From Azospirillum sp. TSA2s (GTDB lineage Bacteria > Pseudomonadota > Alphaproteobacteria > Azospirillales > Azospirillaceae), in contig NZ_CP039649.1 of assembly GCF_004923315.1 (NCBI RefSeq), positions 768,001 through 832,000 of the forward strand: a DNA stretch of 64,000 bases. Direction: 5' to 3'. The number at the start of each line of letters is the position of its first letter. The stretch's first letter is position 1. A program made the translations under genes and the position numbers. Of this stretch, positions 26,805-35,797 are shown one piece after another. The notes beneath the pieces are model-generated. The model was not told the origin of the DNA and ran no database searches. It saw only the letters and a program-made list of their open reading frames with translations.

Positions 26805-27350
26805 ATGCCTGCCATAACCGTGCGGGCGTCCGCCGACGCCGACATTCCCGCCATCACCGCGCTCTACGCCCACCATGTGCTGTACGGCACCGCCTCCTTC
26901 GAAGAGGTCCCGCCGGACGAGGCGGAGATGGCGCGGCGCCGTGCCGACATCCTGGCCCGCGGCCTGCCCTATCTGGTGGCGGAGTGCGAGGGGCGGCTGG
27001 CCGGCTACGCCTATGCCGGACCGTACCGCACGCGCAGCGCCTACCGCTTCACGCTGGAGAACTCGGTCTATGTCGCCGAGGACATGGGCCGGCGCGGCAT
27101 CGGCCGGGCGCTGATGGTCCCGCTGCTGGAGATGTGCGAGGCGGCGGGCTACCGCCGGATGATCGCGGCGATCGGCGACAGCGCCAACCACGGCTCGATC
27201 GGCCTGCACAGCGCCTGCGGCTTCCGTCCCGTCGGCATCCTGCCGGCGGTGGGCTTCAAGTTCGGCCGCTGGCTCGACGGCGTGCTGATGGAACGCCCGC
27301 TGGGCGAGGGAAGCGACAGCCTGCCGGTCGAGCGGCCGGCACGTCCCTGA
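26805..27350 (+). CDS. GNAT N-acetyltransferase, phosphinothricin acetyltransferase-like
   Basis: 181 residues. It begins ITVRASADADIPAITALYAHHV, has FEEVPP, an acetyl-CoA-binding stretch VAEDMGRRGIGRALM (about 88-102) with the R/Q-x-x-G-x-G/A core, and ends in the NHGSIGLHSACGFRPVG motif of PAT/YncA-like enzymes. Such enzymes acetylate phosphinothricin, methionine sulfoximine or similar amines. Cotranscribed with the MFS gene (5-bp gap). It ends directly against the convergent AraC gene with no intervening base. Confidence 0.9.
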   Translation: MPAITVRASADADIPAITALYAHHVLYGTASFEEVPPDEAEMARRRADILARGLPYLVAECEGRLAGYAYAGPYRTRSAYRFTLENSVYVAEDMGRRGIGRALMVPLLEMCEAAGYRRMIAAIGDSANHGSIGLHSACGFRPVGILPAVGFKFGRWLDGVLMERPLGEGSDSLPVERPARP

Positions 27351-28079
27351 TTACGGTGCAGTCAGGACGCCGCGGCGGTACTGACCGGGCGTGACGCCGA
27401 AGGCGCGCCGGAAACAGCGGCCGAGATGGCTTTGGTCGGAAAAGCCGGTCTCCGCCGCCACATCCGCAAGCGGCTGCCCGACACGCAGCAGGCTGCGTGC
27501 CTCGTTCAGCCTTCCCGTTAGCCGGAACATCTGCGGCGGCATGCCGTGCAGGCGGCGGAACCGGCGCGAGAAGCCTTCGCGGCTCATCCCGGCCAGACGG
27601 GCCGCCTCGCCCACCTTTTCCCAACAGACGCCGGCGACGTCCAAGGGAAGCTGCGACATGGCCGGATCGCACCGATACTCCTCGATCATTGCGGGGAGCT
27701 CCCGCCAGCCGATGCCTCCCTGCGGTCGCCATAGCTGGGCCAGTCCTGTAAATAGCTCCGCAGCCATGTAGGCATCCGGCAAGGTGTAGATGTTGAGGCC
27801 GACGACATCCGCCGATTCGGCCAGCGACCGGTGCGGCGTCCCCGCCGGGATCCTCAGTCCCTCCCCCGGCCCGATCTCGCACAGTCTGTCAGGCATCACG
27901 AAACGTCGCCGTCCGGACAGGACAAAGGTCAGTTGGTCTTCGTCATGGAAATGCGGCGGCAGCGATACTTCCTGTCCGCGGACGATGCCGAGCTCGACAA
28001 TTCCACTGCCGGACGCCCGCCAATACTGCCAGGGACCGGTCGGACTCACGCCGTCAGGGAACCGAAGCGATGCCGCCAT
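27351..28079 (-). CDS. AraC-family transcriptional regulator with cupin sensor domain
   Basis: 242 residues from the start at 28079, which follows GGGGAG; an upstream ATG would add 21 residues. The N-terminal cupin domain contains PPHFHDEDQLTFVLSGRRRF and GIRIPAG-like turns (about 40-85). The C-terminal double helix-turn-helix is AARLAGMSREGFSRRFRR and VAAETGFSDQSHLGRCFRR (about 155-235). It is divergent from the DUF606-like transporter at 28237, a likely target. Confidence 0.92.
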   Translation of the reverse strand: MAASLRFPDGVSPTGPWQYWRASGSGIVELGIVRGQEVSLPPHFHDEDQLTFVLSGRRRFVMPDRLCEIGPGEGLRIPAGTPHRSLAESADVVGLNIYTLPDAYMAAELFTGLAQLWRPQGGIGWRELPAMIEEYRCDPAMSQLPLDVAGVCWEKVGEAARLAGMSREGFSRRFRRLHGMPPQMFRLTGRLNEARSLLRVGQPLADVAAETGFSDQSHLGRCFRRAFGVTPGQYRRGVLTAP

Positions 28080-28236
28080 GACGCACTCCCCATCCGCAAA
28101 CACACCCACAGCATCGCCGACCGCGCAGCGATCCGCCAGCAAAGTGTGCTTTGCGCCGACCAGTCACATCCGTTCCAGACCGCAGCCGGCCCGGCCTGCT
28201 ATCCATCGGCCGGAAACAACCGTACGGGAGTCCGGC

Positions 28237-28689
28237 ATGACCGCCGCCTTGTCCGCAGCCTCATACCTCCTGGTCATCGGCGCAGGTGTCAGCGTCGCCC
28301 TGCAACAGATCCTGAACGCCAACCTGCGGACTGGATTGGGATCGCCCTGGTGGGCCGGATTTGTCAGCTATTTCGTCGGCATGCTGGCGATGCTGGCGGT
28401 GGCGCTGACCGCCCCCGGTCCCCGGCTGGCCGACGGCGTCGGCGGAGTCACCTCCTGGCTGTCCTGGTCCGGCGGCCTGTTCGGCGCGCTGTTCATCGGA
28501 ACTGCCATCCTGATGGTTCCGCGCTTGGGGGCTACGACCGTCCTCGCTCTTATCGTCGTCGGCCAGATGCTCGGCTCGCTGGCCTTCGACCATTTCGGTC
28601 TGTTCGGGTTGCCGCAGCACCCGGTCAGCCTCACCCGTCTGGCCGGTGCCGGGTCGCTGATCCTGGGCGTCATCCTGATCCGGTTCTGA
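28237..28689 (+). CDS. DMT-superfamily (DUF606/YdcZ-like) membrane protein
   Basis: 150 residues, five hydrophobic segments. It begins with a helix containing GAGVSVALQQILNANLRT, then SPWWAGFVSYFVG, matching the DUF606 (YdcZ) half-size transporter pattern, and ends LILGVILIRF. Such proteins often work as dimers or pairs; here there is one. GGGAG precedes the ATG. Divergent from the AraC regulator. Substrate unknown. Confidence 0.85.
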   Translation: MTAALSAASYLLVIGAGVSVALQQILNANLRTGLGSPWWAGFVSYFVGMLAMLAVALTAPGPRLADGVGGVTSWLSWSGGLFGALFIGTAILMVPRLGATTVLALIVVGQMLGSLAFDHFGLFGLPQHPVSLTRLAGAGSLILGVILIRF

Positions 28690-28711
28690 CGCGCCCGGAT
28701 CAATCCGCGGA

Positions 28712-28939
28712 TCAGTCCGCCCCCAGAAGCTCATCCCGCCGCGGGCTGGGCGCCTTCGCCATCGGCACCGTCCGCGGCAGTTCCACGGCGGGCAGCCGCC
28801 ACTCCACCGGCGGCGCCGATCCCGGCGTCGGCCGGTAATGGTCCAGCACGGCCAGCAGCGTCAGCAGCGCCAGGGCCAGCGCCGCCACCAGCAGCCGGCG
28901 GTCCACCCCGGCCAGGAAACCGCGATCCCGCAGGGCCAT
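28712..28939 (-). CDS. Small membrane protein of unknown function
   Basis: 75 residues: a short basic N-terminus (MALRDRGFLAGVDRRL), one strongly hydrophobic helix (about 17-33, LLVAALALALLTLLAVL), and a Pro-rich tail (PTPGSAPPVEWRLPAVELP), so probably a single-pass inner-membrane protein with the tail outside. A strong GGGGAGGA ribosome-binding site supports translation. Too short to assign a family. Confidence 0.65.
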   Translation of the reverse strand: MALRDRGFLAGVDRRLLVAALALALLTLLAVLDHYRPTPGSAPPVEWRLPAVELPRTVPMAKAPSPRRDELLGAD

Positions 28940-29477
28940 GCTCCGTCCTCCCCTTGCCTTTGGCCTCGTCGCACCGGACCAGCTTGGCCGATGCGGCAGA
29001 ACGACGCAATGCGGCTGTACGGCCAGGATTTTGCCGAACTTTCCACCCCTGCCCGCCGGCCTGTTGCCAGCCTTGCGGAAAAGGCCCCGGCTTCGTTCGG
29101 AAACACCAATACGTCAGCAACACTGACCCGTTTTCCCTGCCATTTCCCGGCTTTCCGTCGATTTGTCGGCGAAAGGGCGATCCCGCCGAATCGAGTCGGC
29201 ATTCCCTCGCCTGAACCACCCCTCCGGCCACCGTCGGATGTGGCGGATGGGCGCTGTGCGCCTTTGCCACGGTATCGCTCGTGCCGGGGATGTGAACGCG
29301 CTATGGATAAATTTGGCGGACATGTCACTGGGTTGTCCGAATCTTTGGAGAAATACCCCCAAAGGGGTGCGAATCGCCGCTTGGTCAGAAATCCTGCCGT
29401 TTATTTGCCGTCGAAATGTTGTTTGTGGGGTGGTACTACCAATCCAAAGAAAACCCCGAGAGGAGACATCCACCATC
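28940..29477. other. Upstream region of the glutamate dehydrogenase gene
   Basis: 538 bp without a convincing gene; open frames here have no ribosome-binding site or recognisable product. The last 30 bases carry the GAGAGGAGA site of the dehydrogenase gene. The promoter must lie here, but no clear sigma-54 (GG-N10-GC) box or regulator site was singled out. Confidence 0.4.
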
Positions 29478-32400
29478 ATGCGTACGGCGACGAAGGACCT
29501 GGCAGGCGACTTGCGGCAGCAACTGGCCGAACTGGTGCGCAGCCGGGTTCCGAACGCGCGGGCGGAGCGCTTCGTGAAGCGCTTCTATGCCAACGTGCCC
29601 CCCGACGACCTGCTGCGCGGTACGCCGGAACAGCTTTACGGCGCCGCTCTCGCCATGTGGCAGTGGGGCCAGCAGCGTGTGCCCGGCGTGCCCAAGGTGC
29701 GGGTCTACGCCCCGCGGCTGGACGAGCATGGCTGGCAGACCGAACGCTCGGTGGTGGAGATCGTCAACGACGACATGCCTTTCCTGGTCGATTCCGTCAC
29801 GGCGGAGCTGAACCGGCAGGGCGTCACCGTCCACCTCATCATCCATCCCGTCACCCGCGTCGTCCGCGATGCCGAGGGCCGCATCGTCGAGCTTCTCGAA
29901 CCGGGTGAAGAGAAGGACGGCGCCCGCGACGAATCCTTCATGCACTGCTCGATCGACCCGCTGTCGGACCCGGCCGCCCAGGCCCGTCTGCGCGAGGGGA
30001 TCGAGCGGGTGCTGGCCGACGTCCGCGCCGCGGTGGAGGACTGGACGCCGATGCGCGAGCGCGTGCGCAGCGCCCGCACCGACATCGCCAACGCCCCCGA
30101 CGCCGAGGAATCGAAGGAGGCCGCCGACTTCCTGAGCTGGGTCGACGACGGCAACATGACCCTGCTGGGCAGCCGCCTCTACATCGCCACCATCGGCGAG
30201 GAGGGGCAGGAGCCGTGGCTGGAGCTGGTGGACGGCAGCGGCCTGGGCGTGCTGCGCAACCCCGAGATCACCGTGTTCGACGAGCATGGCCACGCCGCCG
30301 TGCTGCCGGAGGAAATCCGCGCCTTCCTGCGCCAGCCGCGCGCGCTCCTGGTGACCAAGGGCACCCGGCACGCCACCGTGCACCGCTCGGTCCCGCTGGA
30401 CGCCATTCTGGTCAAGCGCTTCGACGACCAGGGCAAGGTGGTCGGCGTCACGCTGGCGGTCGGCCTGTTCACCTCCGTCGCCTACAACCGCAGCCCGCGC
30501 GAGATCCCGTTCCTGCGCCGCAAGGTCGCCCGCGTCATGGGCCGCGCCGGCTTCGACCCGGCCGGCCATGACGGCAAGGCGCTGCTGAACATCCTGGAGA
30601 CCTACCCGCGCGACGAGCTGTTCCAGACCCCGTCGGACGAGCTGTTCGAAACGGCGGTCGGCATCCTGCACCTGCAGGAACGCCAGCGGCTCGCCCTGTT
30701 CGTCCGCCGCGACCCATTCGAACGCTTCGTCTCCGCCCTGGTCTTCGTGCCGCGCGACCGCTACGACACCGCGCTGCGCCGCAAGATCCAGTCGGTGCTG
30801 GAAACCGCCTTCCACGGCAGCTGCGCCTCCTACTTCACCCAGCTGTCGGACAGCGCGCTCGCCCGCCTGCACCTGATGGTGAAGACGGAGCCGGGCAAGA
30901 TTCCCGCCGTCGACATCAGCGAGATCGAATCCCGGCTGGTCCAGGTCTCCCGCAGTTGGGCCGACCGGCTGCGCGACGCCCTGGTCGAGGCGCAGGGCGA
31001 GGAGACCGGCAACGCCCGGCTGCGCCGCTACGCCGACGCCTTCCCGGCCGGCTACCGCGAGACCTTCACCGCGGAAACCGCCGTCCACGACATCGACCGC
31101 ATCGAACGCGCGCTCTCCGAACAGCGCCTCGGCATCGTGCTGTTCCACCCGCTGGAAGCCGACGGCGACGAGCTGCACGTCAAGATCTACCACCAGGGCC
31201 GGCCGGTGCCGCTGTCCGACGTGCTGCCGATGCTGGAGCACATGGACCTGAAGGTCATCACCGAACAGCCCTACGAGGTGCGGCCCGCCGGCGGCGCCCC
31301 GTCGGTGTGGATCCACGACTTCGCCGCCCGCACCCAGACCGGCTTGGCCGTCGACTGCGTCAAGGTCAAGCAGACCTTCCAGGAGGCCTTCGCCGACGTC
31401 TGGGACGGCCGGATGGAGGATGACGGCTTCAACCGTCTGGTCCTGCGCGCCGGGCTGGCCGGGCGCGAGGTCACGGTGCTGCGCGCCTATGCCAAGTACC
31501 TGAAGCAGGCCCGCTTCGCCTACGCCCAGGACACCATCGAGGCGACGCTGTCGGCCCACCCGCAGACCGCGCGGCTGCTGGCCCGGCTGTTCGCCGCCCG
31601 CTTCGACCCGAAGAACCTCGCGGACGAAACCCCGATCCTGGAGCAGATCGAGGATGCGCTGGACGCCGTCACCAACCTGGACGACGACCGCATCCTGCGC
31701 CGCTTCGTCAACCTGATCCGCGCCACGCTGCGCACCAACGCCTACCAGGCCGCCCCGGACGGCACGCCGAAGCCGCATCTGTCCTTCAAGCTGGACAGCG
31801 GCTCGATCGAGGAGCTGCCGCTGCCGCGTCCGTGGGTGGAGGTCTTCGTCTACAGCCCGCGCATGGAAGGCGTCCATCTGCGCGGCGGCAAGGTCGCCCG
31901 CGGCGGCATCCGCTGGTCGGACCGCCGCGAGGATTTCCGCACCGAGATCCTCGGCCTGATGAAGGCGCAGATGGTGAAGAACACCGTCATCGTGCCCGTA
32001 GGCTCCAAGGGCGGTTTCGTCGTCAAGCGGCCCCCCGCCCCCAGCGCCGGCCGTGAAGCCGCTCTGGCCGAAGGCATCGAGTGCTACAAGACGCTGATGC
32101 GCGGCCTGCTGGACGTCACCGACAATCTGGCCGCCGACGGCTCGGTGGTGCCGCCGAAGGACGTGGTGCGCCACGACGCCGACGATCCCTATCTGGTGGT
32201 CGCCGCCGACAAGGGCACGGCCACCTTCTCCGACATCGCCAACGGCGTGTCGGTCGATCACGGCTTCTGGCTGGGCGACGCCTTCGCCTCGGGCGGCTCG
32301 GCCGGTTACGACCACAAGGTGATGGGCATCACCGCCCGCGGCGCCTGGGAATCGGTGAAGCGCCATTTCCGCGAGATGGGCACCGACATCCAGACCACCG

Positions 32401-34292
32401 ACTTCACCGTGGTCGGCGTCGGCGACATGTCGGGCGACGTGTTCGGCAACGGCATGCTGCTGTCGAAGCACATCCGCCTGCTGGCCGCCTTCGACCACCG
32501 CCACATCTTCCTCGATCCCGATCCCAACCCCGCGATCAGCTGGGAGGAACGCAACCGGCTGTTCGCCCTGCCCCGCTCCTCCTGGGCCGATTACGACCGC
32601 TCCAAGCTGTCGAAGGGCGCCATGATCGTGGAGCGCAGCGCCAAGACGGTGGAGCTGACGGCGGAGGTCCGCGCCCGCTTCGGCATCGAACCGGCCCACC
32701 TGTCGCCGGTGGAGCTGATGCGCCGCCTGCTGACGGCGGAGGTCGACCTGCTGTGGTTCGGCGGCATCGGCACCTACATCAAGGCGTCGACCGAGACGAA
32801 TGCCGAGGCCGGCGACAAGGCCAACGACGCGCTGCGCGTCGATGGCGGCCAGATCCGCGCCAAGGTGGTCGGCGAGGGCGCCAACCTGGGCGTCACCCAG
32901 CGCGGCCGCATCGAAGCCGCCCAAAAGGGCATCAAGCTGAACACCGACGCCATCGACAATTCCGCCGGCGTCGACACCTCCGACCATGAGGTGAACATCA
33001 AGATCCTGCTGGGCGACGTCATGGCGCGGGGCGACATGACGCTGAAGCAGCGCGACACCCTGCTGGCCGCCATGACCGACGAGGTGGCGGGGCTGGTGCT
33101 GGCCGACAACTACCGCCAGACCCAGGCCCTGACCATCGCCGAGGCGCAAGGGCCGGCCCTGCTGGAGGCGCAGTCGCGCTTCATCCGCAACCTGGAGCGC
33201 AGCGGACGCCTCAACCGCGCCATCGAGTATCTGCCGACCGACGAGGAGCTGGCCCAGCGCATGGCCGAACGGCGCGGCCTGACCCGGCCGGAACTGGCGG
33301 TGCTGCTGGCCTACGCCAAGATCACGCTCTATGACGAGCTGCTGGCGTCGGAGCTGCCGGACGATCCGGCGACGGTCGAGGACCTGCTGCGCTACTTCCC
33401 GCAGCCGCTGCGCGACGGCCAGCGCGAGGCGATCTTCCGCCACCGCCTGCGCCGCGAGATCGTGGCGTCGGCGGTCACCAACAGCCTGGTCAACCGCGTC
33501 GGCGCCACCTTCGTCCGCGACATGGTGGAAAAGACCGGCCTCGGCCCGGCGGACGTCGCCCGCGCCTATGCCATCGCCCGCGACGTGTTCCAGCTGCGCC
33601 CGCTGTGGGACGCCATCGACGCGCTCGACAACGTCGTGCCGGCGGCGCTGCAGACGGCGCTGATGCTGGAGACCGTCCATCTGCTCGACCGCACGGTGGC
33701 GTGGTTCCTGGCCCACAGCCCGCACCCGCTGGATCTGGGCCGCGAATCCGCCGCCTTCCGTCCGGGGGTGGAGGCTCTGGCCGCCGGTCTGGACCGCTTC
33801 CTCGACGAGGAGGAATCCTCCCGCCTCGCCACCCGCATCGCCGACGCCATCGCCCAGGGCGTGCCGGAGGATCTGGCCCGCCGGATCGCCGCCTTGCCGG
33901 TTCTGGCCGCCGCCCCGGATCTGGTGCGCATCGCCGAGCGCACCGGCCGCGCGGTGGAAGGCGTCGCCTCGGTCTATTTCGGGCTGGGCCGCCGCTTCGG
34001 CCTGGAATGGCTGCGCGACCGCGCCGCCGGCGCCAAGGTCGACAACCACTGGCAGCGTCAGGCGGTCGCCGCCATCGTCGACGACCTGTTCGCCCACCAG
34101 AGCGCGCTGACCGTGCGCGTGCTGGAAAGCGAGGGCGACGAGTCCGCCGCGGTGGACGCCTGGATCGCCAGCCGCAATCTGGTGGTCGATCGCGTCGAGC
34201 AGCTTCTGGCCGAACTGCGCGCCCAGCCGGCGGTCGATCTCGCCATGCTGGCCGTCGCAAATCGGCAGCTGCGCGGCCTGATTGCCGGGTAA
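29478..34292 (+). CDS. gdhZ: NAD-specific glutamate dehydrogenase, 180-kDa (large) type
   Basis: 1604 residues, full length for the large GDH class, which oxidises glutamate to 2-oxoglutarate and ammonia. The N-terminal half holds ACT-like regulatory regions (for example VVEIVNDDMPFLVDSV near 90). The catalytic domain follows: RGGIRWSDRREDFRTEILGL (about 805-825), the KGGFVVK lysine region (about 844-850), and the dinucleotide domain with HGFWLGDAFASGGSAGYDHK and VVGEGANLG-type loops. The long helical C-terminal part is typical of the class. Start chosen at the ATG after GAGAGGAGA; the much longer upstream extension is not family-like. The symbol follows alphaproteobacterial usage. Confidence 0.95.
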   Translation: MRTATKDLAGDLRQQLAELVRSRVPNARAERFVKRFYANVPPDDLLRGTPEQLYGAALAMWQWGQQRVPGVPKVRVYAPRLDEHGWQTERSVVEIVNDDMPFLVDSVTAELNRQGVTVHLIIHPVTRVVRDAEGRIVELLEPGEEKDGARDESFMHCSIDPLSDPAAQARLREGIERVLADVRAAVEDWTPMRERVRSARTDIANAPDAEESKEAADFLSWVDDGNMTLLGSRLYIATIGEEGQEPWLELVDGSGLGVLRNPEITVFDEHGHAAVLPEEIRAFLRQPRALLVTKGTRHATVHRSVPLDAILVKRFDDQGKVVGVTLAVGLFTSVAYNRSPREIPFLRRKVARVMGRAGFDPAGHDGKALLNILETYPRDELFQTPSDELFETAVGILHLQERQRLALFVRRDPFERFVSALVFVPRDRYDTALRRKIQSVLETAFHGSCASYFTQLSDSALARLHLMVKTEPGKIPAVDISEIESRLVQVSRSWADRLRDALVEAQGEETGNARLRRYADAFPAGYRETFTAETAVHDIDRIERALSEQRLGIVLFHPLEADGDELHVKIYHQGRPVPLSDVLPMLEHMDLKVITEQPYEVRPAGGAPSVWIHDFAARTQTGLAVDCVKVKQTFQEAFADVWDGRMEDDGFNRLVLRAGLAGREVTVLRAYAKYLKQARFAYAQDTIEATLSAHPQTARLLARLFAARFDPKNLADETPILEQIEDALDAVTNLDDDRILRRFVNLIRATLRTNAYQAAPDGTPKPHLSFKLDSGSIEELPLPRPWVEVFVYSPRMEGVHLRGGKVARGGIRWSDRREDFRTEILGLMKAQMVKNTVIVPVGSKGGFVVKRPPAPSAGREAALAEGIECYKTLMRGLLDVTDNLAADGSVVPPKDVVRHDADDPYLVVAADKGTATFSDIANGVSVDHGFWLGDAFASGGSAGYDHKVMGITARGAWESVKRHFREMGTDIQTTDFTVVGVGDMSGDVFGNGMLLSKHIRLLAAFDHRHIFLDPDPNPAISWEERNRLFALPRSSWADYDRSKLSKGAMIVERSAKTVELTAEVRARFGIEPAHLSPVELMRRLLTAEVDLLWFGGIGTYIKASTETNAEAGDKANDALRVDGGQIRAKVVGEGANLGVTQRGRIEAAQKGIKLNTDAIDNSAGVDTSDHEVNIKILLGDVMARGDMTLKQRDTLLAAMTDEVAGLVLADNYRQTQALTIAEAQGPALLEAQSRFIRNLERSGRLNRAIEYLPTDEELAQRMAERRGLTRPELAVLLAYAKITLYDELLASELPDDPATVEDLLRYFPQPLRDGQREAIFRHRLRREIVASAVTNSLVNRVGATFVRDMVEKTGLGPADVARAYAIARDVFQLRPLWDAIDALDNVVPAALQTALMLETVHLLDRTVAWFLAHSPHPLDLGRESAAFRPGVEALAAGLDRFLDEEESSRLATRIADAIAQGVPEDLARRIAALPVLAAAPDLVRIAERTGRAVEGVASVYFGLGRRFGLEWLRDRAAGAKVDNHWQRQAVAAIVDDLFAHQSALTVRVLESEGDESAAVDAWIASRNLVVDRVEQLLAELRAQPAVDLAMLAVANRQLRGLIAG

Positions 34293-34338
34293 TCGGGGGG
34301 TAACGGTGTCACAGGGATAGGAGACCCTCGGTTCGGAC

Positions 34339-34370
34339 GGCCCGGCTGCACTGTCCTGCGCAGCCGGGCC
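34339..34370 (+). terminator. GC-rich hairpin downstream of glutamate dehydrogenase
   Basis: Perfect 11-bp stem GGCCCGGCTGC / GCAGCCGGGCC with a 10-base loop, 46 bp after the gdhZ stop. There is no T-run, so it probably stabilises the 3' end and acts with the stronger hairpin at 34431. A further hairpin built on GGTGCC...GGCACC lies between them (about 34382-34411). Confidence 0.6.
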
Positions 34371-34430
34371 TCCGGAGTGCCGGTGCCTTTTCAGGCACGT
34401 TCAGGCACCGGCTTTCAGTCTCCTCGCCTC

Positions 34431-34472
34431 GGGCGGATCCACGTACCCCGTGGATCCGCCCACTTTCTTTTT
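34431..34472 (+). terminator. Rho-independent terminator of glutamate dehydrogenase transcript
   Basis: 13-bp perfect stem GGGCGGATCCACG / CGTGGATCCGCCC with a 5-base loop, followed by ACTTTCTTTTT. The best intrinsic terminator in this part of the window. Confidence 0.85.
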
Positions 34473-34562
34473 CGAAAGCAACTTTAACGATTTGCGGTCC
34501 GGGGAAGGACTCAACCTTTATTGCCCTCTCCCAGGGAAGCCTCTGGAACAAAAGGAACTTTG

Positions 34563-34648
34563 CGTCATCCCCGCGAAGGCGGGGATCCAGGAAACTCCGC
34601 AGATCAGCGGCCGATGTGGCTGGATTCCCGCCTTCGCGGGAATGACGG
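34563..34648. repeat. Dispersed palindromic intergenic repeat, copy R3
   Basis: CGTCATCCCCGCGAAGGCGG at the left, GCCTTCGCGGGAATGACGG at the right, with CTCTGGAACAAAAGGAACTT just upstream as in the IS4-split copy. It lies between the terminator of gdhZ and the 3' end of the glycosyltransferase gene. Confidence 0.85.
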
Positions 34649-34669
34649 CCGATAAGGCGTTTTTTGGGC

Positions 34670-35797
34670 TCAGCCCTTACCGCCCTTTCCCACCAAGCCC
34701 AGGATGCGCCGGGCAGCCTCACCTGGGTCGATGGCGGCGATGCAATGCGCCTCGGCCGCCAGACAGGACACGCTGCAGGGCGGCACCGCCGCCTCGGGCC
34801 GCAGGACCAACGCCCGCTCCTCGCGACCGCCGGTCCAGGGCCGGAAGCGTTCCGGCGCGTGGAAATGGTTGGGATCACCGCCGATGGGATGGCAGGAGAA
34901 CACCGCCACCGGCACCCCCATCGCCGCCGCCAGATGGGCCGGGGCGGAATCCATGGTGACCGCCAACGCCGCTTCCGCCATCACCGCTGCGGCGACGCGC
35001 AATGGCGTGGCGCCGGTCAGGTCGATGGCCCGTCCCGGCAGCGCCGCCAAAAGCGCGCCCGCCGCCGGCCGTTCCTCCAGGGTGCCCAGCACGGCGACCC
35101 GCGCGTCGAGCGTCGCAGCGACGGCGGAAACCACCGCGGCCAGCCGGTCAGCCGGATAGTCGCGGCGCGGACTGGCCGCCCCCGGCGCCACCGCGATCAG
35201 CGGCCGGCCATCGGGAGCGCCTAGAAGCCGCCTTGCCTCTTCGCGATCCTCCGCCGTCAGCGTCAGTTCCAGCGGTCCCAGATCCGGCCGCGCCCCCAGC
35301 GCCTCCAGCAGGGCGGCGTTCTGCTCCACCTCATGCCGCCCCGGCGGCGGGTTCAGCGCTAGCCCATAGGCGCGGTCGAAGCCCTGGTTGCCCTCCGCCT
35401 TCCACGGCGTCACCCGCTCGGAAAAGCCGGCGACCAGCCGCGCCCGGCTGTTGGCGGCGAGCGTCGTCGCGCCATGCCGGTCGAAGTCGTAGCGCGGCAC
35501 CAGCGCCAGATCGAAGCCGGCGCGATAGCACTCGGCGAACAGCTTCAGCCCGCCGGGACTGATGCCGCGGAAATCGATGCCGCCGCCCTCCTTCGGCCGG
35601 GGGGCGATCACCCCATCGACCCAGCGGCAGGTCAGCGCCAGATCCGCCACCGCCTCGCGCACCGCCAGCAGGATGCGCGCCTGCGGGGCGGCGGCGCGCA
35701 GGCCGCGCAGGAAGGGGGTCGCCATCACGAAGTCGCCGGCCTCGTCCAGCTTGACGACCAGGATGCTGCGGATGGTCGCCAGATCGCAGAAACTCAT
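34670..35797 (-). CDS. Glycosyltransferase family 9 (heptosyltransferase-like) protein
   Basis: 375 residues. The N-terminus IRSILVVKLDEAGDFVMATPFLRGLR matches the start of ADP-heptose:LPS heptosyltransferases. The C-terminal domain has VAPGAASPRRDYP and the donor-site segment AVTMDSAPAHLAAAMGVPVAVF (about 285-306). It probably transfers a sugar in cell-surface polysaccharide or glycoprotein assembly. Its ATG overlaps the stop of the TPR glycosyltransferase gene (ATGA), so the two are translated together. Acceptor and donor are unknown. Confidence 0.9.
   Translation of the reverse strand: MSFCDLATIRSILVVKLDEAGDFVMATPFLRGLRAAAPQARILLAVREAVADLALTCRWVDGVIAPRPKEGGGIDFRGISPGGLKLFAECYRAGFDLALVPRYDFDRHGATTLAANSRARLVAGFSERVTPWKAEGNQGFDRAYGLALNPPPGRHEVEQNAALLEALGARPDLGPLELTLTAEDREEARRLLGAPDGRPLIAVAPGAASPRRDYPADRLAAVVSAVAATLDARVAVLGTLEERPAAGALLAALPGRAIDLTGATPLRVAAAVMAEAALAVTMDSAPAHLAAAMGVPVAVFSCHPIGGDPNHFHAPERFRPWTGGREERALVLRPEAAVPPCSVSCLAAEAHCIAAIDPGEAARRILGLVGKGGKG

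Noticed and set aside
29436..34097. Very long antisense open frame (over 1500 codons) opposite the glutamate dehydrogenase gene
   Set aside because: High-GC shadow frame: His/Arg/Gln-rich low-complexity translation, no ribosome-binding site, and the sense strand encodes a well-conserved enzyme.
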